A stretch of DNA of 45,484 nucleotides from a virus. A model generated the notes under the pieces. The model saw only the letters and a list, made by a program, of their open reading frames with translations. It ran no database searches and was not told the origin of the DNA. The stretch spans positions 1-45,484 of the IMG/VR virus record IMGVR_UViG_3300034980_000395. One strand, written 5' to 3'. A program made the position numbers and the translations under genes. Shown here piece after piece: positions 17,701 through 27,035 of the stretch (positions are counted from its first letter, which is position 1; every line of letters starts with the position of its first letter).

Positions 17701-18054
17701 TACAATGTGCCGCGAGAGTTGATGCTGGCTATTATCGATATGGAGTCGAGCTTCCGCCCAGGCGTTGAAGGCAAAGACGGGGAACTTGGACTCATGCAGT
17801 TGATGCCAGAAATCGTAAAGAATTACAACATCTCCAACCCATTAGACATTAACGAGAATGTCATGGGTGGCGCTAGGTTATTGCGTGAGCTTTTAGACGC
17901 ATTTGGCGCAGACTGGAATGCTGTTATTGCCGCATACAATGCGGGGCAGGGGCGAATCCAGGGTCAAATGAGAGAGGGAAGGTCGAGGTTCAACAACCAA
18001 CCCTACGCAGACGACGTAATGGAGAGGTGGAACAAGCTCAGGCCGGAGATGTAG
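14722..18054 (+). CDS. Large virion protein with C-terminal lytic transglycosylase (1110 aa)
   Basis: Residues from about 980 to 1105 form a Slt-type lytic transglycosylase. The catalytic glutamate is probably E1008 in the MESSFRP motif; GLMQLMP (1023-1029) and AAYNAG (about 1070-1075) are the other two family motifs. Such domains in virion proteins cut peptidoglycan locally during DNA entry. The N-terminal 100 residues are Gln/Arg-rich helix, the middle is unassigned, and residues from about 790 to 970 are a Pro/Gly-rich linker with a duplicated block. No signal peptide is visible, consistent with delivery inside the particle. It precedes the giant 2951-aa gene, and both probably enter the host. 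Confidence 0.85.
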   Translation: MAYQSGYGSRMANLHMRRGEQAAQDAMGRGQMWAEIANVPLQTMQGMVEAEDLMRRRQYQEENREYLQSLRQDQDLRRAQASRAQARTGAWNKHVLGSISPESGRLDYDRLGDTSGWGGYNFSTEVAKQIHNDSQSQINQYRLGAEDARRGIRSLVADMGNLGSLNDKQFIDTYDALYGPINEGLATLRDEEVIDRNVMGGRSLLPTSELVEQSTKLGRTPKDVLFNDYVKPLITSVSETDASFKELTDIADRLYARSGRGGIDYDLMPDANKSLMSVMRHHSELFLEDGEEFDYTNPTPDQLNRFHEATRSGGYLSEFGPLVRAGVATGFFTPGDVGGKSWYQRMTEAPGIPDNRAGFLYGADLNSLYAEGVRLGYIEKGISREDGIASLQRDQPVWAAAHMDKLSDDRDSAGGGGTSRRGGSNADGWSETQLSQLLKDPEDVMQTVSVTVRGGLMGEELIVQNINIPRVVVFDRPDLTEEEKVTVAQRHFSNHLGIEFDDDGNLKPLAAPTGDRWDQKYFRRDVLMPAFSGLSPQSVLGSIPQGPSLDPEMSSADFEEIFAGSPGNDPVRLDKIFREIYGTRFGDPEDIMDETRIGIGAMSSNAKRDSQDALMANAMGDPRLGNLGDISLSESLGGAWDKYRARLNLPPMTLERARSEWSPAVTNPYSQNQYAGFWDSPEMKEAARTIDKVLMSDIFPNVLNEYVDGDLTSAFELMTETRESMSGSPLLNAQRWAEDLRLNGVDGWREAAGALRKMPGGEGYRRLYEALTFDELVPGVEDRSMGGAPRGGSVPGDVARGDVPLPSRTLERDTPSTYGAHGMAPEVRARGATPYLPQGNPPPVPPGFTPGFPGAGIDRGGRPTRTLERDTPSTYGMHGLAPEVRTRGVDPLPPTMGSLTEDAFPGPPLTMGIDQPVGTTQRPEVLAPPGFNFRWGRGASSGPGGGEPFEGYRPGEAGLRPDSGPTTGSVPGVDVPRTEREEIDVAVARAAEHYNVPRELMLAIIDMESSFRPGVEGKDGELGLMQLMPEIVKNYNISNPLDINENVMGGARLLRELLDAFGADWNAVIAAYNAGQGRIQGQMREGRSRFNNQPYADDVMERWNKLRPEM
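17144..17381 (+). repeat. Imperfect direct repeat in the 1110-aa gene
   Basis: Two copies of about 69 bases (17144-17212 and 17313-17381), 169 bases apart, code for RTLERDTPSTYGxHGxAPEV followed by RxRG. They sit in the proline-rich linker before the transglycosylase domain. This is an internal duplication with substitutions at several third positions. Confidence 0.8.
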
Positions 18055-18073
18055 ATCGCAGTTCCCCATAAAC

Positions 18074-18091
18074 GCTTCTTTGAAAAGAAGC
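18074..18091. other. Small hairpin between the two giant virion genes
   Basis: GCTTCTTT (18074-18081) is the exact reverse complement of AAAGAAGC (18084-18091). It has only a two-base centre and no T-run after it, so it is not a normal terminator. It could be an mRNA stability or attenuation element in the 62-base gap. Confidence 0.3.
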
Positions 18092-18116
18092 ATTCCGTAG
18101 GTCTTTGGAGACATGA

Positions 18117-21100
18117 GTGCCTTTTAGCACCATTGATGCATGGTTTAAGCGTCGCAGGAATCGAGGGTATCTCTCAGCCGTTGAGTCGTTTAATGCTCTA
18201 CGGAATCAGAGATCGTCTCGATCCGGATCACCGGCGCAAACGGGGCGAGATCCCGTTTTCTCCGTTACAACAGAAACGCCTCAGTTTCATGTAGACCCAG
18301 AGGTGTATCGGTCTCGTCAACGACAATACGAGACTTCGTTCTTTCCAAAGCACGATCCTCCTCCTCCATCGCGTTTCGACATGTTGAGTTGGCGTGACGA
18401 GATGCGCCAGCAGGATCCTGAGGTACTCGCAGCACAGCAAGGAGAGCTCGGGGTTGGTCAAAGTGTTGGTGGCTGGGCCAATCCATTTCAGCTTCAGCGC
18501 GGGCCTGGTTTTCCTTTCGTTCATCAAATACAACATATTGACAATAGTGCTATTCCGTTTGAATACGGAACGCCCGAGCGGATTGCCCCAAGAGACACGA
18601 GATGGCCCGACTTTCTCTCGCGTCACCCAGAGATAAATCCTGGCGAGATGTACAGCGCGCTTGAGGGGGCTGGAAATGCGCGGGAGGCGCGGGCTGATCA
18701 GCTAGCCGGAAAGGAAGGGGGATGGGCGTGGCTCGAGGAGAGAATAGAAGATCGTGTTCGTAGCGAACAGGGGCGCAGAGGCAGCGCGCGACGTGGGTAT
18801 AACCGCGACAAAGAGTTTGCGCGCATCGAGGAAAGAGTGCGCAATACGTGGAGGAACTGGCTCGACCCTACAACCCTGAGCGTGTCGCAACTTGAAGACG
18901 TGCAACAGTTCTGGCAGTTAGATCCCGAGTCTGGTAATGCGTTTATGATGCCGCCTAAACCGGGAGCACTTTACCGCACTGATCCCTTTTACAAGGAATT
19001 TCTTCATCGCACACGTCCTGATTTAGTGCGGGAGAGCGGGATATATGATGAAGACGGTCCCATGGGTCGATGGGCGACCTCATCGCCCGGAGAGGCTGCT
19101 GGAGAGGCTTACTATGACAAGTTTCAACAGGATCTCAAAAGTGAATATGAGAAAGCGCTCAAGGATCCGACAAGTCGAGAATTCCTCCAAGAGCAGCAAC
19201 GGCTACAGCGCGTAAACTTCGAGGAGCAGGCGCGGAACCCCGTGATGAATGCCGAGGTTGAGACGTTCGTCCGAGGAAAGTACAAAGAGGCGCGCGACTA
19301 CTTAGGCCGGGGCAAGCCGAAAGAGGCGTTGGCTGCTCTCGAAGAAATTTTCGAGGTGCGTCCCTATGAAGGCGAGGCTCATGCGCTTGAACAACGGGCA
19401 CTGGCCGATCTGCGGCCAGAATGGGAGAAGGGCGGGTGGCTAGGGAGTGGACGTCGAGACAAAAAGGTGCTCGACTGGGCTAAGGATGTCACTATGTGGT
19501 CTCCATGGTGGGAGCGATCGGATCCGTGGACGTCGACAAGAACAGCGACAGTCCCAAAGTCTGAGTTCTTTAGCGTCTTTGACCCAAAGGATGCACCTCG
19601 AAAAATTCTTCAAGGGGAATCGCTAATAAGAAAGTCGCCTGGTTATTCCCAGGAACGGAGAGAAACCGGAGAGGCTCCCAGTCGAGGATATATTCGACCA
19701 GATCGATATGATGCCAAAACGACAGGCCCCCCTCTCTCCGTTGACGAGTTGATACGCTTGCCCGTAGGTGACCCGCTCTTGGTGAGCAAGCGTGAACTCG
19801 GATGGCTTGAGGGCTTCGTCGGCGATACGTCGCAAAACCTGATGGAAATGATATGGGACATTACCTCAGGCGTGGCTTCGATTCCAGAGCTACTGGGGGT
19901 TGGTAGGCTCCCTGTCGTCGGAGAGTCAACAATTAAGGGTTTAGCAAACTATAGGGATTATGCCGATTTCAACGCAGCGGTGATGGCGGAAGGCGTCTCC
20001 AATAACGAAAAGGCGTCTCGGCAGGAGTTGCGGGAGGCAGAGTCGCTAATTGATGTTATGTCGCTTCTTGGGAGAGAAGCTAAAGCGGGAAGCCCGAGAA
20101 CGCTCTGGCGGCTAGTTGTGGGGATGATGCCGTTTATGAAGGCTGCGGGACTCATTACATCGGGCACTCGATACGCGGGACAAGCTGTCGGGTTATCAGG
20201 ACTGAAAGGGGCTGCGGCAACGACAAAGGCAGCGACAAAGGCAGCGACAGCAAATGCAGCGCGTCTCGCACGGGCGCAACAGGCTATGGCATGGGCCGGT
20301 TCAAGCGTTGCCAAGCTCAGGCTGTCTCCCGGTGCTGCTTCGAAGGCGAGACAGTTTGCGTCTGACGCTGGGGCCAATCTGGATAATTGGCTCTTCGCTG
20401 GTTTTGGTGAGGGGGTAATCTCTGGTGGAATGGCGCTCAATCAGATGCGCGAAGCAGCAGGGGGCGAGACGACGCCTCAGGCGCTTAATTGGGCGCGTGC
20501 GTCTGGGTTTGGAGTAGGGGTTCTGGGCGGCGTATTTAATCGCCTGTCTCGAAAATGGGGCATCCACGACTGGGACGACTGGTCAAACACAATGAGCAAG
20601 GCGCGACCAGAAAAGGTGAAGAGCCTTGTTGATGACGCTGCCAGTTTGGGGGCCAGGGAATTTGCAAGACTGAATCCGCAATATGCACCAGCTAGCTTTG
20701 GTCCAGCCGTTGTGATGGGGGCCAAGTCGGCTGGAATGGAGGGAATGGAAGAGTTCGGACAGTCCCTCTGGGAGCAGCTGGCAGACAACATTGCTGGCGG
20801 AAGAGATATGTGGGAGGGCACTTCGCAGGCGGCATTTCTGGGCTTCGTTACGGGGGCGATTTCAGCTGGTGGGCGCACATTTGTGAATCGGGCCGGTCGC
20901 GATGGCCTTGAGGTGGCAGTCACTGATGATTTTGTACACATGAGTGACGATGAGCGGGTTGAGTTTTTGCGCGCATCAGAAAAGATAACTAGCGAACTTA
21001 GAGAAGCGTATAACAATCTAACGAAAGAGCCCGCCGACGTTCCTTCGCTTACAAGAGAAGACGCTGAAAAACTTGGACAAACGCGACTGGTAGACGTGTT

Positions 21101-24100
21101 GAAAGTATCAACACGAAACACTGGCCCAGACGGTCAGCGTGTGCCGATGCGTGCTCGTGTTGAGCAGGGGGTCTCGATTCTCACTGACACTTTGAGTGAA
21201 TTGCAGTCTCGAGTAGAGCAAGGGGGAACACAAGAGGATCGGGCGCTTAATGGAAACAACATTGAAATAGTCAAAGAGGCGCTTGCTTTCGGCAGGCAAC
21301 AGCTTGAACAACCGTTTCTCCCTGCGGGTGATGTTGTTCCTGACGCAGCGCTGACCGAAACCTTCTCCACGAAAGAAGAATCTGATAGGTTATGGAGTCT
21401 ACAGAAAGGCGATCAAGAGCGCCCAGTCGGGAACGCCACGCTTGCGTTTTCGCACGAAGACAGCGACGGCACTGTTCGCTCGTTTGTGCCAACGCCTGAG
21501 TATTTTGAGCAGCTTTTGCGGGAGAACCCCGATCAATTAAAAGAGACGTCGTATGCCGACGTGATGGCCCACGAAGCTGGATTTCACCACGTAGGCAACG
21601 TAACCCCTGGCGAGGGTGAGCGCCTCGTTCGTAACGTGCGTGATCTTGATGCGTCCGGAGAAGTTGATTCTGTAAAGGCCCAGCCAAGCACGGTCGCATA
21701 CTATCGCCTTCTTAAGGCGGACCCATCATTTAGCGAGGAAGAGATTGAGCGGGAATTAGTGGCGCATGAGATCGGAGCGCGTGCGGCTGCTATCCAGATC
21801 GTAAACCTTGAGGCGGGAGACGCTGCGCTTGAAGAGCAGATGGCGCGCGCTGAGGCGGGAAGCGACTTTGGCCAGAATCCCACGCTGATGGCGAAGGGCG
21901 CCCTCGGAATGCACGTCGTGGCGTCCGTGCCCCAAGGGTTCTTGCGGAGGCACAACACCAACGAACCGATCGACAACGTCAGCGGACTTGAGGTTGGCGA
22001 TACGGTGCGGTTTGATGGACGGGAGGCGAAAGTCCTTGATCGGCAGAGTCGCGTAGCAAGCGGCCCAGGACGCGTAAAGTCCACAGCGGACGGGTCCACA
22101 AAGCTCCAATTCAACACAACCATTCAGACGCGGCTTGAAATGATGGACTCCGGCGAGGAAGTTGTAGTCTTGGCATGGGATGATTCATTAAATCAAATAA
22201 ATTATGCAAATACTGGGGACGTTATTGAGCTAAGAGATCATCCAGGTCTCCGTGGTCAGGTTGTTAGTCGCGAGTTGATCGCCGACGTTGATGGCGTGAA
22301 AACGCTGACGCTCACAATAGCTACTGATGGCGGAAAAACCATTAACGTCATTTCCCACGATCGCGAGTCGGTTGCCACGGGGCGACCGCAGCCAGATGCT
22401 GAGGCACCAACACTTGACTCGCCTACTATTAGCGGCGTAGGGACGATGGAGCTTATTGAGTTATCTCGATACATCCTGACGGAAGCGCACCCAGAAGACA
22501 TTCTTGAACATTTTCCTCGCGTTGGTGGCCTCGAACCGGATTCAGTTGCGGAAATTGATCCCCAGCACAAGGAAGGAAAAGCGGCAAAGGATCGACTCAA
22601 GGGCATTCCAGAGGAGGCGATCCAGTCTGTAAAGCACATTCAGATGCCAAAGACGTTTTACGACTTGTTCATGAATGCTTTTGGAAAAAGAGGCGGAGAC
22701 CGATACGCCGCCTTTGTCCCCGTGGCAGGGGTGGAGAATGTCGCAAATGATTACGTCGCCCTTCCGTTTGAGGGATATGCAGAGACTGTCTGGGGGGGGA
22801 AGTATGACGATCATATTACGCCGCTGCAAATGATGATTCAGTTTGCCGAGGCCATTCAAAATCAGACGCTTCTCCAGACACACAGAGACTCCGAACTGGG
22901 CGGCCAGTCAGTTTCCATTCAGGACTTACTGGGAAAAGCAGTAGAACAGTCCGATATCAATGCCGCGTCTGTATTCCTAAGTGTTGTAGGTCGCCAGCTT
23001 CGACATGCGCAGACGGCTGAATTTAAGCTGTCGGCAGAATTGGCTGGAACTCGGTATACGACGCCAGATGGCACGACTGTTGTCGAAGAAACAGACCCCA
23101 TGGTCGTGGCATCCATCGTCGCACATGAACTCGGGCACGTCATTGACTGGATAAGCCACCGCAAGATTGAGCGCAATCAGCCCATGTTAAAGAAGCTGCA
23201 AGGGCTTGCCGGAGTTCAGCCATTTTTTGTTGAAAGAAACAAAATTAAGAATAAAAAGATCGAAGAGGAGCTCACTCAGCTAAGTATGCTGTGGACTCCG
23301 TGGAATCCTGCGACGTCTTCCGATGGCTACAATAGCTATCGGATGCGGGCCTCAGAGAGGTACGCCCAGGCGATGTCGGTAATGCTCGTGATGCCGGAAG
23401 TGGCCGAGACGGTGGCCCCGACATTTTTCAAAGAGTTTTTTAACACACTTGACAAAAAGAAGTCATTTAAGGACTCGTGGAACATTCTTCAGAACGTAAT
23501 ACACGGAGCCCCTCCGGGCCATCCGAGTGCGTTGAACGCGCAAGGGCGCCTCGATGAGAGGCAGATTGAATTAACGATTAAAGACTACGAAACTATTAGT
23601 GACAATTCTCGGAAGGTCTATGAGGAGTTAGCGAAACTGCGTCAGCTTTTTCCGGGAGACACAGTCTGGGAGAAACTTAAGGGTGCGGTTCGCAATCCGT
23701 GGATAGGTAGGGAGTTCTACGACCTGTTCGTTGACCGGCACGGTAAGATTATCCGAAATCACCTAGAGACTGAGAGAAGGCTGAAAAAGAAAGGGCGATC
23801 TATTCCAGATGAGATGAACCCGCTCTTTCTTTTGTCGAGCAAGCCCTATCTCTCTGGTGTTATCAAGGGCTACCTCCTGTCAAACTTCCAATCCATGGCG
23901 ACGCGTCTCGATCGCGCCGGGATCAGTTGGCATCTGTTTGGCGCAATTGTGCAGTACGAAGCAATTAGATCCGGGGGGCGAGAAGGGGTCTGGAGTCCGC
24001 GCGGAGCCACCATGGAACGAGCGGAGAGTCTCCTGAATACCGTGAACGAGGGCCTGACCCCCGATCAGCGAGAGGTGATCAAGGACGCACTGAGGCAATT

Positions 24101-26972
24101 TGACAAGGCAACATGGGAAGTGACCGAAAGAGCATACAACGAAGGGTTTTGGAGTCAGTCTTTTTACGACCTGCTCAAAGAACGAAGACAGCCGCCTGCT
24201 GAAGTAAGAACCATAAGTCCATTTTTGGACACAGATTCAGGGCAATTTTATGCGACGTTCAAGTCATATTATCACCAGTTTGAGGAAACTACGCCGCTCA
24301 TAGAGAGAACGCAAGGCATGATCGAGCCGTCGTCTAATGTTGCCACCGAAACAATGATTAAGATGGCGGTGACATTGCAGGCAATTGAGCGAAATAAAAT
24401 TAAACGCAATGTCGTGAATTACTTCGCCCAACATTTTCCGAATAGCGTAGTGGTTCCCTCGAAAGGTGACAGGCTCCCAGTTCTTGGTCAGAAAGTTAAA
24501 GAAGGCACGCCCATTGAACGTGAATACAATCCAACAAAAGAGGTCGCCGGAGAGATCGTTGGAACAAAAACAACGCTGAAGGCGATCGTCTTTAAGGAAA
24601 ATGGCTATTCGCAGGTTCGCTACGTTGAAGAGTACATCCATGCATCTCTCTCGGATATGCCGTCGAATCAGTTGAAGACGCTGTTCAAGATTCTAAGCAC
24701 GCCGAACAGTAAGGTGTTTCGTCCAGCCTTTACTGTTATGAATCCTGGGTTTATGTCGGTCAACCTTTTTCGAGATTTTTTCCGTGGATGGAAGGCTGAG
24801 TCTCGGAAGGGGCGAAACTTGAGCCTCTATCAGTGGTTTAGGTTTTATCTTAGAGGGCATGGGATTGCGCGCACGCGCGCGTTCGGGCAAAAGCAAAAGC
24901 GCGGAATCCCCTTTTTCGGGGTGTCTCGACTATTCAGCGGAAAGCTCACAGAGGCGCAACAGGAAAAGGCCGAACAAGATCTGAACGATCTCTATAAGGC
25001 GCTCAGTATTAAGGCGCTTGCAATAACCTACAACGATCAAATGCTCGGGGACGAAGGCGAGTATGACGCCAGTCTGCAAACTCTCCATCGGTTTGGCATT
25101 GACATAAATTCGGTTGAAGGCCGGAAAAAGATGTGGAGCGAAAAATTCTTTGGATCGTTTTTCAACATGCTGAAAAAGTCTGGAGATTACATCGAAACGC
25201 TTCCAAAGGCAGCAGCGTTACTGCACGCTGCTGAGTCGGTGAAAGGCGACATCTCTCAGATATCAGCTGAAGATGTGAATTACATTCGAACGCGCATTGG
25301 GAGTCCTGATTTTCTTGCGGGAGGGCTTGCAACGAGGTGGTCAAATCAAGTTCTTCTGTTTTCAAACGCGATGATCCAGGGGTGGCGAGGCGATCTTCAG
25401 ACCATGAAAGACCCAGAGACGCGCGCTGGCTATTGGATGAAAACCATCGGAGCCTCCATCATGCCCAAGGCCCTTATGCTTTTAGCCTATGGCGGAGCCT
25501 TTGGAACGGGCGGAGTTGAGGATGAGCCTGAGGAGCCAAGGTTTGCGGAGGGGCTGCGCCGATGGGGCGGTGGTCTGTGGAGAATGTATCAGTCAGTTCC
25601 GACGTTTGAGCTTTTAAACTTTTTTGTCGTCCCGTGGTATCGGAGTGAGAAAAGCGGCGACGTAGTATATCTGCGTATGCCGCAGGATGACGCTGGTCGC
25701 GTTATTAGCGGCGTGCTTTTTGCGACATTTAAAGCATTGCGCGACAGTTATGACGTGGAGTATCTCACCACGGCTGCCGATATGCGAGAAGACGCAGAGG
25801 GGGTAAGTCCGCTTGGGCAGATTGCCATTGACATGGCGTGGTCTACCCTCATTGGGATTAACTATGCAGGGCAGAGTCTTCCGACTCTCACCCCCTCAAT
25901 AGGCGTCCCGCTCGACATTTACAAGTATTCACAGGCGTCAAATGTTATGGGAGGAGAGGGTCCGGGTCCATATGATCCTTTTCGAGGGCGTCACGTATTA
26001 AGAGAGAGCCAGTTAGATGAAGGGGTCTTTGGCCCGGACGGGCTCTCGGCATGGGGGACTGACCGCTCTGGAGGATCGCTGGCTCCGTTTTTGGGATATG
26101 TATGGAATCAGGTCGGCGGAGGCATTTTCTATCGCTATATCAATCGCACGCAATACTCTAAGCTCGACAAGGATGGACTAGAGCGGTTTATTGAGCTTCC
26201 CGGTCTATCCAACATGAACCGATTCATACGCGCTGGACGGTATGGAGATATCGAAAAAATCAGGCAAGCCCAGGATGTTCCACGCCGATACTCCGCAGCC
26301 ATTCAACATCAAGAACGAGCAGTTTCGGTTGAGGAGGTTCGAAAAGCAATAGACGCAGCGAATAGCGGTGGGATGGGGCAGCGGGAGCGCATAGAGAATC
26401 ACGGTTTTATGATTGCGGAGATTGATGCAACTTTCGCCAATGTAATGGATAGGCTGTATCCCCTCAGTGGAAGTTTTGACTCACAGAACGAACCTCAGGA
26501 CTGGTTATCCGAGGATCGATATAACGTCTCACAGCGATTACAGTTCGGGAGTGCCGTAAAGGAGCTCATCGAGGGAGAGTTTCAGAAAGCCAATGGACAA
26601 GGCGACTGGATGAGGGCCGTCCTGAATGAACCAGTGGGCCGGGGCTTTACGCACGCCAATGCGTTCACGTCTCAAAAAGGAGTAGCGTTAAGCAAAATGT
26701 TCCAGCTGACGCCAGGGGATAGGGAGCGTGCAATTAATGTACTGGCGCTTACGCCATATCAGCAGACGTTTGTGGCTGGGTCTGGCGGTGTGTCTTTTCG
26801 CGCGATAGATTTATTAAATCGCGAAAACGCACAGAGTCTACACCGTGGAATGCGAATACTAGCCGACGAGGCAGAGGATTATGAGCGTAGCAGGCAGCTA
26901 AGATTCATTGAAGACAGCCTCAGAAATCAAATAGAGCAGAAAATTATATTTTATGGGGAGGCGTGGAAGTAA
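18117..26972 (+). CDS. Giant polyvalent-type virion protein (2951 aa)
   Basis: The GTG at 18117 has GGAG six bases upstream; the nearby ATG at 18113 is out of frame. The 8.9-kb ORF is one of the longest possible in a 45-kb phage. Visible parts: a basic N-terminus, a TPR-like pair of helices at about 385-430, hydrophobic Gly/Ala-rich stretches at about 562-603, 662-728 and 875-928, a HEAGFHH element at 1152-1158, a true HExxH zinc-peptidase motif HELGH at 1670-1674, and a C-terminal region from about 2200 with NPGFMSVNLFRDFFRGW, followed by FSNAMIQGW and a hydrophobic helix. The C-terminal part resembles the LPD38-type 'large polyvalent protein' domain. It is probably packaged and injected with the DNA, with peptidase activity possible. 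Confidence 0.75.
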   Translation: MPFSTIDAWFKRRRNRGYLSAVESFNALRNQRSSRSGSPAQTGRDPVFSVTTETPQFHVDPEVYRSRQRQYETSFFPKHDPPPPSRFDMLSWRDEMRQQDPEVLAAQQGELGVGQSVGGWANPFQLQRGPGFPFVHQIQHIDNSAIPFEYGTPERIAPRDTRWPDFLSRHPEINPGEMYSALEGAGNAREARADQLAGKEGGWAWLEERIEDRVRSEQGRRGSARRGYNRDKEFARIEERVRNTWRNWLDPTTLSVSQLEDVQQFWQLDPESGNAFMMPPKPGALYRTDPFYKEFLHRTRPDLVRESGIYDEDGPMGRWATSSPGEAAGEAYYDKFQQDLKSEYEKALKDPTSREFLQEQQRLQRVNFEEQARNPVMNAEVETFVRGKYKEARDYLGRGKPKEALAALEEIFEVRPYEGEAHALEQRALADLRPEWEKGGWLGSGRRDKKVLDWAKDVTMWSPWWERSDPWTSTRTATVPKSEFFSVFDPKDAPRKILQGESLIRKSPGYSQERRETGEAPSRGYIRPDRYDAKTTGPPLSVDELIRLPVGDPLLVSKRELGWLEGFVGDTSQNLMEMIWDITSGVASIPELLGVGRLPVVGESTIKGLANYRDYADFNAAVMAEGVSNNEKASRQELREAESLIDVMSLLGREAKAGSPRTLWRLVVGMMPFMKAAGLITSGTRYAGQAVGLSGLKGAAATTKAATKAATANAARLARAQQAMAWAGSSVAKLRLSPGAASKARQFASDAGANLDNWLFAGFGEGVISGGMALNQMREAAGGETTPQALNWARASGFGVGVLGGVFNRLSRKWGIHDWDDWSNTMSKARPEKVKSLVDDAASLGAREFARLNPQYAPASFGPAVVMGAKSAGMEGMEEFGQSLWEQLADNIAGGRDMWEGTSQAAFLGFVTGAISAGGRTFVNRAGRDGLEVAVTDDFVHMSDDERVEFLRASEKITSELREAYNNLTKEPADVPSLTREDAEKLGQTRLVDVLKVSTRNTGPDGQRVPMRARVEQGVSILTDTLSELQSRVEQGGTQEDRALNGNNIEIVKEALAFGRQQLEQPFLPAGDVVPDAALTETFSTKEESDRLWSLQKGDQERPVGNATLAFSHEDSDGTVRSFVPTPEYFEQLLRENPDQLKETSYADVMAHEAGFHHVGNVTPGEGERLVRNVRDLDASGEVDSVKAQPSTVAYYRLLKADPSFSEEEIERELVAHEIGARAAAIQIVNLEAGDAALEEQMARAEAGSDFGQNPTLMAKGALGMHVVASVPQGFLRRHNTNEPIDNVSGLEVGDTVRFDGREAKVLDRQSRVASGPGRVKSTADGSTKLQFNTTIQTRLEMMDSGEEVVVLAWDDSLNQINYANTGDVIELRDHPGLRGQVVSRELIADVDGVKTLTLTIATDGGKTINVISHDRESVATGRPQPDAEAPTLDSPTISGVGTMELIELSRYILTEAHPEDILEHFPRVGGLEPDSVAEIDPQHKEGKAAKDRLKGIPEEAIQSVKHIQMPKTFYDLFMNAFGKRGGDRYAAFVPVAGVENVANDYVALPFEGYAETVWGGKYDDHITPLQMMIQFAEAIQNQTLLQTHRDSELGGQSVSIQDLLGKAVEQSDINAASVFLSVVGRQLRHAQTAEFKLSAELAGTRYTTPDGTTVVEETDPMVVASIVAHELGHVIDWISHRKIERNQPMLKKLQGLAGVQPFFVERNKIKNKKIEEELTQLSMLWTPWNPATSSDGYNSYRMRASERYAQAMSVMLVMPEVAETVAPTFFKEFFNTLDKKKSFKDSWNILQNVIHGAPPGHPSALNAQGRLDERQIELTIKDYETISDNSRKVYEELAKLRQLFPGDTVWEKLKGAVRNPWIGREFYDLFVDRHGKIIRNHLETERRLKKKGRSIPDEMNPLFLLSSKPYLSGVIKGYLLSNFQSMATRLDRAGISWHLFGAIVQYEAIRSGGREGVWSPRGATMERAESLLNTVNEGLTPDQREVIKDALRQFDKATWEVTERAYNEGFWSQSFYDLLKERRQPPAEVRTISPFLDTDSGQFYATFKSYYHQFEETTPLIERTQGMIEPSSNVATETMIKMAVTLQAIERNKIKRNVVNYFAQHFPNSVVVPSKGDRLPVLGQKVKEGTPIEREYNPTKEVAGEIVGTKTTLKAIVFKENGYSQVRYVEEYIHASLSDMPSNQLKTLFKILSTPNSKVFRPAFTVMNPGFMSVNLFRDFFRGWKAESRKGRNLSLYQWFRFYLRGHGIARTRAFGQKQKRGIPFFGVSRLFSGKLTEAQQEKAEQDLNDLYKALSIKALAITYNDQMLGDEGEYDASLQTLHRFGIDINSVEGRKKMWSEKFFGSFFNMLKKSGDYIETLPKAAALLHAAESVKGDISQISAEDVNYIRTRIGSPDFLAGGLATRWSNQVLLFSNAMIQGWRGDLQTMKDPETRAGYWMKTIGASIMPKALMLLAYGGAFGTGGVEDEPEEPRFAEGLRRWGGGLWRMYQSVPTFELLNFFVVPWYRSEKSGDVVYLRMPQDDAGRVISGVLFATFKALRDSYDVEYLTTAADMREDAEGVSPLGQIAIDMAWSTLIGINYAGQSLPTLTPSIGVPLDIYKYSQASNVMGGEGPGPYDPFRGRHVLRESQLDEGVFGPDGLSAWGTDRSGGSLAPFLGYVWNQVGGGIFYRYINRTQYSKLDKDGLERFIELPGLSNMNRFIRAGRYGDIEKIRQAQDVPRRYSAAIQHQERAVSVEEVRKAIDAANSGGMGQRERIENHGFMIAEIDATFANVMDRLYPLSGSFDSQNEPQDWLSEDRYNVSQRLQFGSAVKELIEGEFQKANGQGDWMRAVLNEPVGRGFTHANAFTSQKGVALSKMFQLTPGDRERAINVLALTPYQQTFVAGSGGVSFRAIDLLNRENAQSLHRGMRILADEAEDYERSRQLRFIEDSLRNQIEQKIIFYGEAWK

Positions 26973-26989
26973 AAACTAAATATCTCCTA

Positions 26990-27018
26990 TTGGAGCCTTT
27001 TCCCTCATAATATATAAG
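26990..27018 (+). promoter_or_regulatory. Possible promoter before tail-appendage genes
   Basis: TTGGAG (26990-26995) stands 17 bases before TATAAG (27013-27018) in the AT-rich 63-base gap after the giant gene. The -10 matches five of six bases but the -35 only three. A small CTCC-TATT-GGAG hairpin overlaps the -35. This is weak evidence for a separate promoter of the appendage genes. Confidence 0.3.
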
Positions 27019-27035
27019 CTAGCGAGGATAAATGG

